DNA of 64,000 nucleotides from an uncultured Ruminococcus sp. (GCA_910584195.1 CAJTYV010000013.1:14365-78364), one strand, 5' to 3'; positions 8,659 to 17,890 are shown, counted from the first letter of the stretch. Numbers and translations are program-made. The notes: generated from the sequence alone by a model not told the origin.

Positions 8659-11600
8659 TTTGCTATTCTCCGTAAAGGAATTCTATTTACACCTGTTAAT
8701 TTCAATATCCTACCAAACGTTAATTTTTCAGGATCGGTTCTGCCATTATCAACCCAAAGTTCAAAATCTTTCGTATAGTCAAGTGTTTCAAATTCAGCAT
8801 CATAATAAAGGATCACTTCATCATAATCACTTGGTCTTGCAATAACATAGATTTCTCTGCCGTTAATAGAAGCTGTAAAAATAGTTTTGTGAATTTCAGC
8901 GGAATTATTGAGATCATATCCTATCTTAATGAGATGTGCCTTTATATTGGTAATCGCACGCTGAATGATTTTCTGTACATATTCAAACTTTTCAAGACTT
9001 GCTTCATTAGTATGAAGAAAATCCTCTCCGAGAACTCGACTATCAATTAGCCTTTGCAATTCCTCTTGTGTGCTAACACCATACCGAGCGAGAACTTCTT
9101 CAATGGACATAGACACAGAATGCTCTGAAGTTTTATGAATCAGTATTTTTTCAAGCTGATTAATATCCGAAAAACCATATTTATTGAGAATAGTGTCAAG
9201 TTCAGTAGCTTTCGCTACACTTTCTGCTATCTCATCATCGTTATAAAACCAATATAAATGTTCCAAAAGCTCTGAAAAATATTCTCGAACGCTTTGATCG
9301 TCTTTCCGTTCTCGAAGCCATTTGTATGTCTGATTGAACGCTTCTTTATCATCACCCACAGCCGTAATATTGTTCATGTGCTTCCGTACATAAGACGTAA
9401 TAGAATCCGAAACTTCCTTAAAGCCCTTTTTACGAGGAATGATTTTAGATACATCAATTGCATTTGAAGCTAAATCTGCTTTAATGTCAAATCCGGCTAT
9501 GCGGCAAACTGCTTTCATGAACTCAGGAATAGAGCCATGTTCTTTGTAAAGGCTTGACTTTTGGCAGAGAACTCCATTTTGATTAGGAATTACAGAATAT
9601 CTGTCAAGTAACTCAGCTTTTTCTATCATTATCAAATAAGAAACATATTTTGAAATCCATTTTTCTGCTTCATCGTTTGAAGCAAGCTGATAGTTGACTG
9701 TTAAAGCGGTGAGATTATTATATCGGGCTATATCCCTGCAAATAATATTACACCAGTATTCAATCGCTTCATTGAGTAACTTATCATATACATAACGAAC
9801 TGGATTTACAATAATAGGGTTTGTCGGGTAAATGGTATCATAAAGCGATATAAAAATGTCTTGCTTAGGGTTGATTTCCTTTATAAATCCAACAATTCTT
9901 TTGAAAAACTGATTTGTATTTGTATTATGTTCTTGTGCTTTGTTTGCCAAACGATAGGCAACATCATAGAAAGACATTGTTTCAAGATTTCCATAACGGA
10001 TTCTATTATCTATAAGCTCTGCTTTTAAATCAATATCAATCAAAAGTGCAGCTTCCTTATATACTTCATCTATCCCGCCATCTAATTTAAGTGACTTAAT
10101 ACAGCAAAACTCTCCGTGTTGATTAGGGAAAATAGCATTATCCCTCTTTGATATGTCAGCTATATCAGCACATTTTTCGTATATCAGTATGTATAGCGTG
10201 TTCAACCATTCAATTGGGTTAGGTACTCTTTTTTGAAGATCGGAAAGATTTCCTATTTTCTCAACACTCTCTATCAGATCAATCAAGCCGAAATTTCTGC
10301 AATCTTCCCATAAAGATAAATACCAGTCTTCAATTTCATCTTTATTGACGTGTTTATCGGGAAACAGCATACTCGAAAGATTCCAAACATCAGCTCTTAG
10401 ATCCTTGCTATCATCACTTGATAGAAATACTGCATCTTCAATATCCCATTCATCTTCTAATGATTTCGTACTGCCATCGAGCATATGAAACATTGGAAAC
10501 TCTTTAATTTTGGTTTTAAGCACCTCTATGACTTCACTTGTATACCAATCCTTATTTATCCAGTCCTTACTTTCAATCGGAGGTATGCACACTATGTTAT
10601 GGAGGTCTTTGTAATCTTTTTGAATAAAATAATCAATCAGAGCGGCGTACAAAGAACAAGCATCTTTCAGTATGTTTCTATTTTGTTCGCCATTATCACC
10701 GTATAAAAAGATTCCGTTTCGGGGTTCGGTGGGATCAAATGCTCTGCTGTTTATTACAACAGGAAAAGCAAAATCGTGTGTGCCTAACAGCGGAAAGTCA
10801 CAGAATAATCTTGGTAGAAGATCAGAATAGCGAACGATGTGGTTTTCACGATCATATTGTTTTATCTCAGCGGCAAGCATAAGGGTATCGTTCTGAATAG
10901 TGAAAATATTTATTGCATCAGGAGAATCGTTTTTTCGTATACGACTTACAAAGGTATCATCACTTTGGGTAACGCCAACCTTATCCCTCGTATATACTGT
11001 TACAGCTCCATCTACAGTAACTGTTATCTTGTTCAGTTCGGATACAAACGCAAAAACGTATGGGGCAGTAATCAGGAAATTCTCAAGACCTACCTTAGCA
11101 ACTTTTACGCCGTTCTCATCTAATGAATAGGAAAACATTGTATTCATTGCATTTTCGTCAACGTCATCTGAAATATTAAAAGTGTTTGCTTCAAGCTGAT
11201 CACAGCTATTTTTGATAGCTTCTTTTAATTCATCAAGGCTCTCGCCTGATCTATCAATTGTAACTTGAAACCGAGCAATATTTGATTCATCTTCATCATG
11301 AAGCAGACCGGAGATAGTGATGATAGGCGATAAAAGGTTAGTTGTCAGAAATCCTGTGCCGAACTTACCCGTGCTAACTGAATCTCTGGAGCGTTCTTTA
11401 GTAGACACTTGTTCGATAAGATAAACTATGTTTTTCGTTGCAAATAATTTGCCGTTATGCCTAAACTCTACGACTCTATGAACTGAATCAAAGAAAATTT
11501 CAATATCTATCTTTCCGGAAGAATTGGTGCAATCTTTCGCATTCTGTATGAGTTCCCATATCCAACGATACGAGGATATAACAACATCTTTCGACCTTAA

Positions 11601-11702
11601 TTCATTAAGTTTATCTTGGATTTTAATTGCAGCCTGTGTTTCCTGTGCAGTGCTGCGTAGTTCTTTTATTTTCTCGCTGTATGTAGAACTCAATTTGTTC
11701 AT
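8655..11702 (-). CDS. Large GHKL (Hsp90-like) ATPase, sacsin-type
   Basis: A 1015-residue protein whose N-terminal domain is a GHKL ATPase. The Mg-binding N box reads WELIQNAKD near residue 55, and the glycine lid reads STGKFGTGF near residue 113. The rest is long and helical without other motifs I recognise. Proteins of this build (sacsin-like) occur in several bacterial defence islands. Here it sits in the type I operon, 23 bases after hsdS and overlapping the AlbA/nuclease-like gene. I infer an ATP-driven sensor or remodeller paired with that nuclease-like partner, not a standard type I subunit. Confidence 0.75.
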   Translation of the reverse strand: MNKLSSTYSEKIKELRSTAQETQAAIKIQDKLNELRSKDVVISSYRWIWELIQNAKDCTNSSGKIDIEIFFDSVHRVVEFRHNGKLFATKNIVYLIEQVSTKERSRDSVSTGKFGTGFLTTNLLSPIITISGLLHDEDESNIARFQVTIDRSGESLDELKEAIKNSCDQLEANTFNISDDVDENAMNTMFSYSLDENGVKVAKVGLENFLITAPYVFAFVSELNKITVTVDGAVTVYTRDKVGVTQSDDTFVSRIRKNDSPDAINIFTIQNDTLMLAAEIKQYDRENHIVRYSDLLPRLFCDFPLLGTHDFAFPVVINSRAFDPTEPRNGIFLYGDNGEQNRNILKDACSLYAALIDYFIQKDYKDLHNIVCIPPIESKDWINKDWYTSEVIEVLKTKIKEFPMFHMLDGSTKSLEDEWDIEDAVFLSSDDSKDLRADVWNLSSMLFPDKHVNKDEIEDWYLSLWEDCRNFGLIDLIESVEKIGNLSDLQKRVPNPIEWLNTLYILIYEKCADIADISKRDNAIFPNQHGEFCCIKSLKLDGGIDEVYKEAALLIDIDLKAELIDNRIRYGNLETMSFYDVAYRLANKAQEHNTNTNQFFKRIVGFIKEINPKQDIFISLYDTIYPTNPIIVNPVRYVYDKLLNEAIEYWCNIICRDIARYNNLTALTVNYQLASNDEAEKWISKYVSYLIMIEKAELLDRYSVIPNQNGVLCQKSSLYKEHGSIPEFMKAVCRIAGFDIKADLASNAIDVSKIIPRKKGFKEVSDSITSYVRKHMNNITAVGDDKEAFNQTYKWLRERKDDQSVREYFSELLEHLYWFYNDDEIAESVAKATELDTILNKYGFSDINQLEKILIHKTSEHSVSMSIEEVLARYGVSTQEELQRLIDSRVLGEDFLHTNEASLEKFEYVQKIIQRAITNIKAHLIKIGYDLNNSAEIHKTIFTASINGREIYVIARPSDYDEVILYYDAEFETLDYTKDFELWVDNGRTDPEKLTFGRILKLTGVNRIPLRRIAK

Positions 11703-11725
11703 CTCACATTCTTGGGCTATAATTC

Positions 11726-12985
11726 TTATTTTGCATTAAAGGACAACAGCTTGTCCCGATAATATTCATACTGTTTCCGTCTTGCCTCGATCTCCGCAGG
11801 CATGCCTTCGGAAATGTCGTTGCAGAGCTTGTCAAAGCGGTCGAGGATTGATACTATGCGTTCTTGTTCTTCTATTTGTGGAACAGGTAATTTGAACTTG
11901 CGTATTTTTTCCATAGGTATGTTTTTCATAGAAGATGATTGTAACAATTTATCTATCTGCTTTGACCAAAATGATTTAGTTTGAAAGAAATACATAGCAA
12001 ACCGAGGCAACAAATAGTCTTTGTTAATCCGTATTAAAGCAACATTGGGAGCAAGATAATACTTGTCATTCTCGTCTATCAATGCCACTTGCCCTATTGT
12101 TCCGACATAAGTAAACAGCATATCATCAATGACAAGTTTGCTTCGAGATAGCTTGCTGAAATCGCTCTTATCTATGTATTTTACATCTGTCAAATCTAAT
12201 CGCCCATTTTTTACATTCAAGCCTCGTAAGGCAATTATCGTTCCATCATCTGAATAAGTAACATAGTTTGTAAACTCAAATCCTGCCAACTTTGTAACAA
12301 GTCCAATTTCACCCAATGTTCTTCATTCACAATCACTTGTCTCCCACCCGTGTACACCAAAATCTAACAGGAGATCACGATAATATTCATACTGCTTTTT
12401 GCGGGCATTAAGCTCTTTTTCAAGTTCTTGCTGTAAGGAAGAAACGCTTTCGGTGTATTCGTCGAGAAGATTGACTATCTCAGCTTGTACCTCCAAAGGC
12501 GGTACAGGAATCACATACGGTTTTAGTATTCTAAGGCTTAACCCGCCTCTCGTTCCATCACCGTTTGATATTTCTCTTAATTCTTCGTATTTGCTATCAA
12601 GATAATAATACAGGAACTTGTAGTTTAACTCTTTTCCGCATATTATAGAGCATAACGATTGATTGGTACACAATTCGATTTCAGTAATCGCAACTTTTCC
12701 TCTTGTTTTCCCTTGACCGGCAAGAGCAATTACAACTGAATGAACAGGAACTAATGATGTACTTGTTTTATCATACCCAAGCTGAGTTATTTTTGTTTCG
12801 GTATCATAAACAATCTTATTATTTACTTCACCTGAGCTCATCCATGGTATAGTTCCGTTCTCCCAATATGCAGGATTAGTTTTGCTCGGCGTAGCACCTG
12901 TTACTAAAGAACAGGTATCACCAAGACTTTTGTATTCCACTCCATTCAGGCAAAGCTCTTTTATCAGTTGTTCAAGTTTAGTCAT
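11726..12985 (-). pseudogene. hsdS: Type I specificity subunit split by an in-frame TGA
   Basis: Two open frames, 12985-12323 (220 residues) and 12316-11726 (196 residues), lie in the same frame and are separated only by one TGA (12325-12323) and two codons. Each holds one target recognition domain followed by a helical spacer (ARKKQYEYYRD and ARRKQYEYYRD). The line across the stop reads CE-stop-RTLGEIG, which aligns with VEYKSLGD at the start of the first half. An aromatic residue is expected there, so the TGA probably replaced a TGG tryptophan codon. The second half has only a TTG start and no clear ribosome binding site. Joined, the protein would be about 419 residues, normal for HsdS. Two half-subunits acting as a dimer remain possible. 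Confidence 0.85.
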
Positions 12986-12991
12986 TATATT

Positions 12992-13570
12992 TCACCTTAC
13001 AACTATTCTCTTGGTATCTTTATATTTTTCTTTCAATTGTTCTATATCTATTGAAATAGTGTCTGGAAGAATTTTTTGAAGCACTGTCCATAGTCCGTCA
13101 GTTTCCCATGGACAATTAGACATATAATCTGAAAAATTTTCGTTAATTCTGTTTTGTGATGCTATATCCCATGGTTTGCCGGACTTATAGCCATATATAA
13201 TACTATGTTTATTATTAGTTGAAAGATCTATATCAAGTATAATTGGACCATCTTTAAATAAAAAATTGTGTACTAAAGGATAATATATAGCTAAATCTAT
13301 TACCTTATCGTTTAATGTAATCCAAGAATGATTGAAATTTATATTACGATTCATACATTCGCCTATAATAAGCTTAGGTTTACAATTCAGCTCTGATAAA
13401 GCTACGAACAAAACAGAAGATATTGCGTGACAGCTCCCCTTACAATAATCCCTACTGATCATATAATCAAATAAGTTCCTTATTGTATCACACACGCTCT
13501 CCTCATAATCGGCATTCTTTAACGTTTGTTTAATCTTAGTGCTTGTTTCTAAAACTTTATTATTAATCAT
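12992..13570 (-). CDS. Transglutaminase/McjB-like cysteine protease-fold protein
   Basis: A 192-residue protein with a plausible Cys-His-Asp triad: Cys in GSCHAISS near residue 46, His in FNHSWI near residue 81 and Asp in VIDLA near residue 91. This order and spacing match the transglutaminase-like fold, including the McjB-type peptidases of lasso peptide systems, but no precursor peptide is seen here. The start at 13570 has AAGGAG upstream and overlaps the end of hsdM by eight bases; the frame is open to 13606. Insertion between hsdM and hsdS is not part of a standard type I system. Its role is unknown. Confidence 0.65.
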   Translation of the reverse strand: MINNKVLETSTKIKQTLKNADYEESVCDTIRNLFDYMISRDYCKGSCHAISSVLFVALSELNCKPKLIIGECMNRNINFNHSWITLNDKVIDLAIYYPLVHNFLFKDGPIILDIDLSTNNKHSIIYGYKSGKPWDIASQNRINENFSDYMSNCPWETDGLWTVLQKILPDTISIDIEQLKEKYKDTKRIVVR

Positions 13571-15137
13571 TTGATTCTCCTTCAATCTTCGCAATAATAC
13601 GGTCAATCTCGCTTCTCAGCACATCTTCACGCTTAACAATCTCAGCGATCTCAGCATTTAGAACGGCAATGTCGATGACCTCTCTTGTATCTTCCTGCTC
13701 AACATAAGTCGAAACGGACAGATTATAGTCATTCTCCGAAATCTCGTCATTCGGCACAAGTCGGCAGAAGTATTCGGCATCGGAACGTTCCGTAAACGCT
13801 GTCACTATCTTTGAGATATTGTCCTCGGTCAGCTTATTGTTGTTTGTGACCTTGACACATTCCTTTGAAGCATCAATGAAAAGTGTGCTGTTTGCGGTCT
13901 TGTTCTTTTTCAGCACCATAATACAAGTAGCAATAGAAGTGCCATAGAACAAGTTATCAGGCAACTGAATGATACAGTCCACAAAGTTGTTGTCTATCAA
14001 ATATTTGCGTATCTTCTGTTCCGCACCGCCACGATACATAACACCGGGGAAACATACGATAGCTGCCGCACCGTTGTTAGCAAGCCAAGACAGCGAGTGC
14101 ATAATAAACGCAAGGTCAGCCTTAGACTTCGGAGCAAGTACACCCGCAGGTGAGAAACGGGGATCGTTTATCAGCAGAGGATTAGCATCGCCCTCCCATT
14201 TGATTGAGTATGGGGGATTTGATACGATGACCTCAAAAGGCTCATCGTCCCAGTGCTGCGGCTCGGTGAGGGTATCTTCGTGGGCGATATTGAACTTGTC
14301 ATAATCAATATCGTGCAGGAACATATTGATACGGCAGAGGTTATATGTTGTGATATTTATTTCCTGCCCGAAAAATCCTTGACGGACTTTATCCTTGCCA
14401 AGAATTTTGGCGGCTTTCAGTAACAGCGAACCCGAACCGCAGGCAGGATCATAAACCTTGTTGACCTCTGTTTTGCCTGCCGTTGCAAGCCTTGTGAGAA
14501 GCTCAGACACCTCCTGCGGAGTGTAATACTCACCGCCCGACTTGCCTGCATTTGAAGCGTACATACCCATAAGATACTCATAGGCATCGCCGAACGCATC
14601 AATGGTATTCTCCCGATAATCGCCCAACTGCATTGAAGCGACACCGTTCATCAGCTTGACAAGTCGCTCGTTACGCTTTGCGACTGTACCACCGAGCTTG
14701 TTGCTATTCACATCAAAATCGTCGAACAGCCCCTTGAAATCGTCCTCACTCTCACAGCCCTGGGCAGAACTTTCAATGCTGCGGAAGATACCTTCAAGTG
14801 TTTCGTTTAGGTTCTCGTCCGTGTCAGCCTTTGCAAGCACATTGCAGAAAAGCTGGCTGGGCAGAATGAAAAAGCCCTTAGTCTGCACCATATCGTCACG
14901 GGCAGTCTCCGCATCATCGTCCGACAGCTTTGTATAATCAAAATCGGGAGTGCCTGCTTCGATCTCTCCTGCATTGATATAGTTAGTCAGATTTTCCGAA
15001 ATATAGCGATAAAACAGCATAACAAGGACATAATTCTTAAAGTCCCAACCATCTACACTACCACGCAGATCGTTGGCGATGCCCCATATGGTGCGGTGTA
15101 GTTCCGCACGTTCCTGCTCTTTCTTATTATCTATCAT
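13563..15137 (-). CDS. hsdM: Type I DNA methyltransferase M subunit
   Basis: Adenine-N6 methyltransferase subunit, 524 residues and full length. The SAM-binding motif is DPACGSGSLLL near residue 231 and the catalytic motif IV is SNPPYS near residue 309. The N-terminal helical domain (ELHRTIWGIANDLRGSVDGWDFKNYVL is typical in pattern, residues 12-38) is present. It is the first gene of the leftward operon, with a strong promoter about 60 bases upstream. It should methylate host DNA together with HsdS. Confidence 0.95.
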   Translation of the reverse strand: MIDNKKEQERAELHRTIWGIANDLRGSVDGWDFKNYVLVMLFYRYISENLTNYINAGEIEAGTPDFDYTKLSDDDAETARDDMVQTKGFFILPSQLFCNVLAKADTDENLNETLEGIFRSIESSAQGCESEDDFKGLFDDFDVNSNKLGGTVAKRNERLVKLMNGVASMQLGDYRENTIDAFGDAYEYLMGMYASNAGKSGGEYYTPQEVSELLTRLATAGKTEVNKVYDPACGSGSLLLKAAKILGKDKVRQGFFGQEINITTYNLCRINMFLHDIDYDKFNIAHEDTLTEPQHWDDEPFEVIVSNPPYSIKWEGDANPLLINDPRFSPAGVLAPKSKADLAFIMHSLSWLANNGAAAIVCFPGVMYRGGAEQKIRKYLIDNNFVDCIIQLPDNLFYGTSIATCIMVLKKNKTANSTLFIDASKECVKVTNNNKLTEDNISKIVTAFTERSDAEYFCRLVPNDEISENDYNLSVSTYVEQEDTREVIDIAVLNAEIAEIVKREDVLRSEIDRIIAKIEGESND

Positions 15138-15193
15138 AAGTCATAACTCACTTTCGTTTGGTATGGTATCCGAGAGATACTATGTGTCTTTAT

Positions 15194-15222
15194 ATTATAC
15201 CACAATTTGCACAAATAGTCAA
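15194..15222 (-). promoter_or_regulatory. Sigma-70 promoter of the type I restriction operon
   Basis: On the minus strand TTGACT (15222-15217) and TATAAT (15199-15194) are separated by exactly 17 bases, close to consensus. A small inverted repeat, GTATC...GATAC, lies between it and hsdM and could be an operator. Confidence 0.85.
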
Positions 15223-15298
15223 TCATTCTGCAAAACAAAATCTATATTTTTCACTGTGGAATTTATCAGAAAAACGCTGACTGTTACGGGTAAAAACT

Positions 15299-15343
15299 AA
15301 GGGATATGCCCTCGCAATTCACATCGGAGAACATATCCCTTTT
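15299..15343. terminator. Terminator after the phage-like gene block
   Basis: AAGGGATATG pairs perfectly over ten bases with CATATCCCTT, with a 23-base loop. T-rich sequence follows on both strands, so it can act both ways. It lies just after the stop at 15354 and shields the restriction operon promoter. Confidence 0.7.
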
Positions 15344-15353
15344 ATCTATGCAA

Positions 15354-15584
15354 TTATTCCTGAATTTCCTTCATCAGTGCCACGCCGTCCTTGAAGCCGA
15401 CGTTGTATGCAGCTCTCATCTCAGTGGCGGCGGTATCGCTCACGCAATCGAGGATTTTGTGGAATACATCAATCTGCTCCTCGCTAAGAGATTTTTCAAA
15501 CGGAATACAGAGCATGTCAAACTCGTCAGAGAACCCAGAGGAGTGAATATCGCCCTGGCGGTAGTTGTAAAGTGCATCAATCAT
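15354..15584 (-). CDS. Small phage-like hypothetical protein
   Basis: A 76-residue acidic protein beginning MIDALYNYRQGDIH. The start at 15584 is chosen because GAAAGGA lies nine bases upstream; the upstream ATG at 15602 overlaps that ribosome binding site. It resembles small proteins carried by clostridial phages and mobile elements, but I cannot assign a function. It is the last gene of the block that begins with the Dam-type methyltransferase. Confidence 0.6.
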   Translation of the reverse strand: MIDALYNYRQGDIHSSGFSDEFDMLCIPFEKSLSEEQIDVFHKILDCVSDTAATEMRAAYNVGFKDGVALMKEIQE

Positions 15585-15608
15585 AGATATAAGTCCTTTC
15601 ATTTATCG

Positions 15609-16322
15609 CTATATCAGCGGTTTTCTGTAAGTTGATAAAGCTGATTTGGATTTATATCCATTTGATTGTTCTATCGTTTTCGACCTTGTATAGCCATTTC
15701 CGACGTGTTCCTGATAGAGAACCCACGTGCCGCACTTCATTCTGTACTGCACACCTAAATGGTGAAGCGTCTGATTCATCTCGCACGCCGACATATCATA
15801 ATCCTTTGCGATGACCGTAATCGGCACAGCGTCGGGACTTCTTGTAATAAGGTCAAGATAGCTGCATTTTTCGGAAAGTTCCTTGTTTTCGCATTCCAGT
15901 CTGCGGACTTTTTCACGTTCTTCCTTGAGTTTTGAAAATACTCCGATTGCCATATCAGGGTCATTGAGAAACTGCTCCAAAACATCGTCCGTGGCGTAAA
16001 ATCCGTACTTTCGGATTGCAGGAATTATTTCGTCAAAAATCCAGACTTCAAACCTTTGAGCAGATTCAAGCTTGGAACGAACAATAAATCGATAGAGATT
16101 GCCCTCAGTGATAAATCTTGTATTCTGTTTTCTGCCAAGTGAATCGATGAGGGGGTAAAATACCCACCCATCTTCCCTGCAATGCTGTTTTATCGCCTTT
16201 TTTGTATCCCTGTAACCAAGAGCAGCAGCGACATCAGATGCACAGAAATACACCTTGCCATTCTGAACAATGGTTCTCATTTTGCCAAATTCACTGTTTT
16301 CAAACACTTTGATTTCATTCAT
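15609..16322 (-). CDS. BRO-N/ANT-type phage antirepressor
   Basis: A 237-residue protein with an N-terminal BRO-N domain (IKVFENSEFGKMRTI, then AALGYRDTKKAIKQHC and ITEGNLYRFI) and a C-terminal antirepressor DNA-binding domain. The start at 16322 follows GGGGAGG by nine bases. Such proteins usually neutralise phage repressors. The N-terminal half is clearly related to the protein at 18718-19485, while the C-terminal halves differ. The gene overlaps the preceding one by eight bases. Confidence 0.85.
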   Translation of the reverse strand: MNEIKVFENSEFGKMRTIVQNGKVYFCASDVAAALGYRDTKKAIKQHCREDGWVFYPLIDSLGRKQNTRFITEGNLYRFIVRSKLESAQRFEVWIFDEIIPAIRKYGFYATDDVLEQFLNDPDMAIGVFSKLKEEREKVRRLECENKELSEKCSYLDLITRSPDAVPITVIAKDYDMSACEMNQTLHHLGVQYRMKCGTWVLYQEHVGNGYTRSKTIEQSNGYKSKSALSTYRKPLI

Positions 16323-16590
16323 CTGCAAATTCCTCCCCACAGTAATCGTTCAGCGGACAGTCTCCGCAATCCTTATGCTCGTTGCAGCAACGCATGATTT
16401 CTTCATCGGAAATTCCGCAGTCTTTCGGCATTTCTGACTTTTCCGACGGCATCACGGCGACCTCGAATCTGCCTGACTCCACCTCGATGGCAAGTTCCAC
16501 TTCAGCACCGTCCTCAAGGAAAACTCCCGGAACTTCGATGCAGCCGTCGTCGTTGACAAAGCCTTTTGTGTAAACTGTATTTTTCCTCAT
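16315..16590 (-). CDS. Small cysteine-rich hypothetical protein
   Basis: A 91-residue acidic protein. The N-terminal two thirds look like a small beta domain. The C-terminus carries a cysteine cluster (MRCCNEHKDCGDCPLNDYC) that could bind zinc or an iron-sulfur cluster. It overlaps the Dam-type gene by four bases and the BRO-N gene by eight, so it belongs to a tightly coupled operon. Function unknown. Confidence 0.65.
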   Translation of the reverse strand: MRKNTVYTKGFVNDDGCIEVPGVFLEDGAEVELAIEVESGRFEVAVMPSEKSEMPKDCGISDEEIMRCCNEHKDCGDCPLNDYCGEEFADE

Positions 16591-17426
16591 ATTATACCTC
16601 CTGTATATTCATTATCTAAAAATGAGAGCTGTCTGTTCATCTGCGAACGTTCCGAAGTGTCATAATTTGATATGAAAAGCTCCGCATACTGACAGCCGCC
16701 CTCGTACCGCTGTGCAAGGTTATTCAGCCTACTGATTTCCTCGATATGGACATTCGGCTTGTCCCAGATTTCCCGAATTTCAGGGCAATCGTTGTAGGAT
16801 ACCAGAAATTTCCCAGAACATTTCAGTAGTGCGTCACGCAGTCTTATGTGGTCTTTTTCGGTGAAACTTACGTCTTTGTAATAACTTTCCGTAGCAAAAT
16901 ACGGAGGATCACAGTAAAAAAAGCTCACCGGACGGTCGTACTGCCGGATGAGTTTTTCAAAATCCTTATTCTCAATTATTACTCTCTGTAAACGTCGTGC
17001 AGCCATATCAATCTGCGGAAAATCGCTCCACATCGAGTGCGGCTGACTTGCAAAGCTGTCAAGTCCGCTTGCGTAGCTGTACCGTATCAGCTGATAGAAC
17101 TTTGCCGCACGGTCAATATCCCGAAATTTCGGGAAAAGACTGCGTTTGTGCAGACTTGAAATCCAGTCGAAATCCTCACGGGAATTAAGAACATACCGCA
17201 GTTTTTTCTTCAGTTTTCCGGGCTTGTCACGGACGCAGCGGTACAGATTAACAAGATTGCTGTTGAAATCGTTGAACACCTCGAAGTCGCCGGGCGGCTT
17301 GTGGAACAGCACCCACCCCGCACCGCCGAAAACCTCGATATACCGCTCATAATAAGGCGGCAGATGTGCAAGAACTGCGTCCCTTAAGGACTTCTTGCCG
17401 CCTACCCATGACATGAAACTGTTCAT
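16587..17426 (-). CDS. Dam-type (D12 class) adenine DNA methyltransferase
   Basis: An N6-adenine methyltransferase of about 279 residues. The N-terminal SAM motif is visible as MSWVGGKKSL and EVFGGAGWVLF. The catalytic motif is YCDPPY near residue 173. The start at 17426 has AAGGAG upstream; the frame is open to 17459. It is an orphan enzyme without a nuclease partner next to it, as is common on phages and mobile elements, where it may protect element DNA from host restriction or alter gene control. Confidence 0.9.
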   Translation of the reverse strand: MNSFMSWVGGKKSLRDAVLAHLPPYYERYIEVFGGAGWVLFHKPPGDFEVFNDFNSNLVNLYRCVRDKPGKLKKKLRYVLNSREDFDWISSLHKRSLFPKFRDIDRAAKFYQLIRYSYASGLDSFASQPHSMWSDFPQIDMAARRLQRVIIENKDFEKLIRQYDRPVSFFYCDPPYFATESYYKDVSFTEKDHIRLRDALLKCSGKFLVSYNDCPEIREIWDKPNVHIEEISRLNNLAQRYEGGCQYAELFISNYDTSERSQMNRQLSFLDNEYTGGII

Positions 17427-17458
17427 TTTTCTCCTTTCCGCCGATGCCGTTGGCAGCA

Positions 17459-17506
17459 AAAAAGCCGTCCCACCGACGATTTTCTGCTGTCGGCAAAACG
17501 GCTTTT
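17459..17506 (-). terminator. Rho-independent terminator
   Basis: AAAAGCCGT and CCGAC on one side pair with GTCGG and ACGGCTTTT on the other. On the minus strand the stem ends in TTTTTT. It lies four bases after the 43-residue gene and before the Dam-type gene, dividing the phage-like block into two units. Confidence 0.8.
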
Positions 17507-17509
17507 AAA

Positions 17510-17641
17510 TTATTTTCGTGAATTGATTTCCCTGTTTAGACGGCGGATTTCCGTCCTCAGAAACTGCACGGCGATTCCAAGACTTCCCAACGCAAGTCCG
17601 ATTATCATGCCGATGAGCATTCCGATTAACAAATACGTCAC
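17510..17641 (-). CDS. Small single-pass membrane protein
   Basis: A 43-residue frame starting at GTG 17641, which overlaps the TGA of the preceding gene as GTGA; GGAGGTG lies just upstream inside that gene. The protein is one hydrophobic helix with GxxxG-like spacing (LLIGMLIGMIIGLALGSLG) followed by a basic, helical tail (RTEIRRLNREINSRK). A glycine-spaced helix plus a charged tail suggests a self-associating membrane peptide. It could be a holin-like or toxin-like peptide or a membrane anchor; nothing decides this. Confidence 0.6.
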   Translation of the reverse strand: MTYLLIGMLIGMIIGLALGSLGIAVQFLRTEIRRLNREINSRK

Positions 17642-17889
17642 CACGACACCTCCATTCCAAAATCTTCGGATTCATCATACATTTCCGCTTCCGAACAAGG
17701 CTCGACGTACTCCATAATGATTCCGAGAGCCTCCTCATAGCTGCCCGACGAAGTCACACGGCTGCACATTTCCTTTGATTCTTCCGTCATACCGTTGTGT
17801 TTCAGCGTTTTTGAAGCTGTTCCCATAATGTTGAAAATGTTGCCGTTTTCGCCTATAATCGGGCATTTCGGACGTTTGTTTTCCTGCAT
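17638..17889 (-). CDS. Hypothetical protein
   Basis: An 83-residue acidic protein beginning MQENKRPKCPIIGENGNIFN. A GGGGGTG site precedes the ATG and overlaps the end of the upstream gene, and its own stop overlaps the start of the 43-residue membrane peptide. It is therefore the middle gene of a coupled series. The C-terminus is strongly acidic (EPCSEAEMYDESEDFGMEV). I do not recognise a domain. Confidence 0.6.
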   Translation of the reverse strand: MQENKRPKCPIIGENGNIFNIMGTASKTLKHNGMTEESKEMCSRVTSSGSYEEALGIIMEYVEPCSEAEMYDESEDFGMEVSW

Positions 17890-17890
17890 T

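Noticed and set aside
17505..17738. A 77-codon minus-strand frame and a plus-strand frame in the same place
   Set aside because: Both lack ribosome binding sites. The 43-residue membrane peptide in another minus frame has coupling, a site and a terminator and explains the region better.
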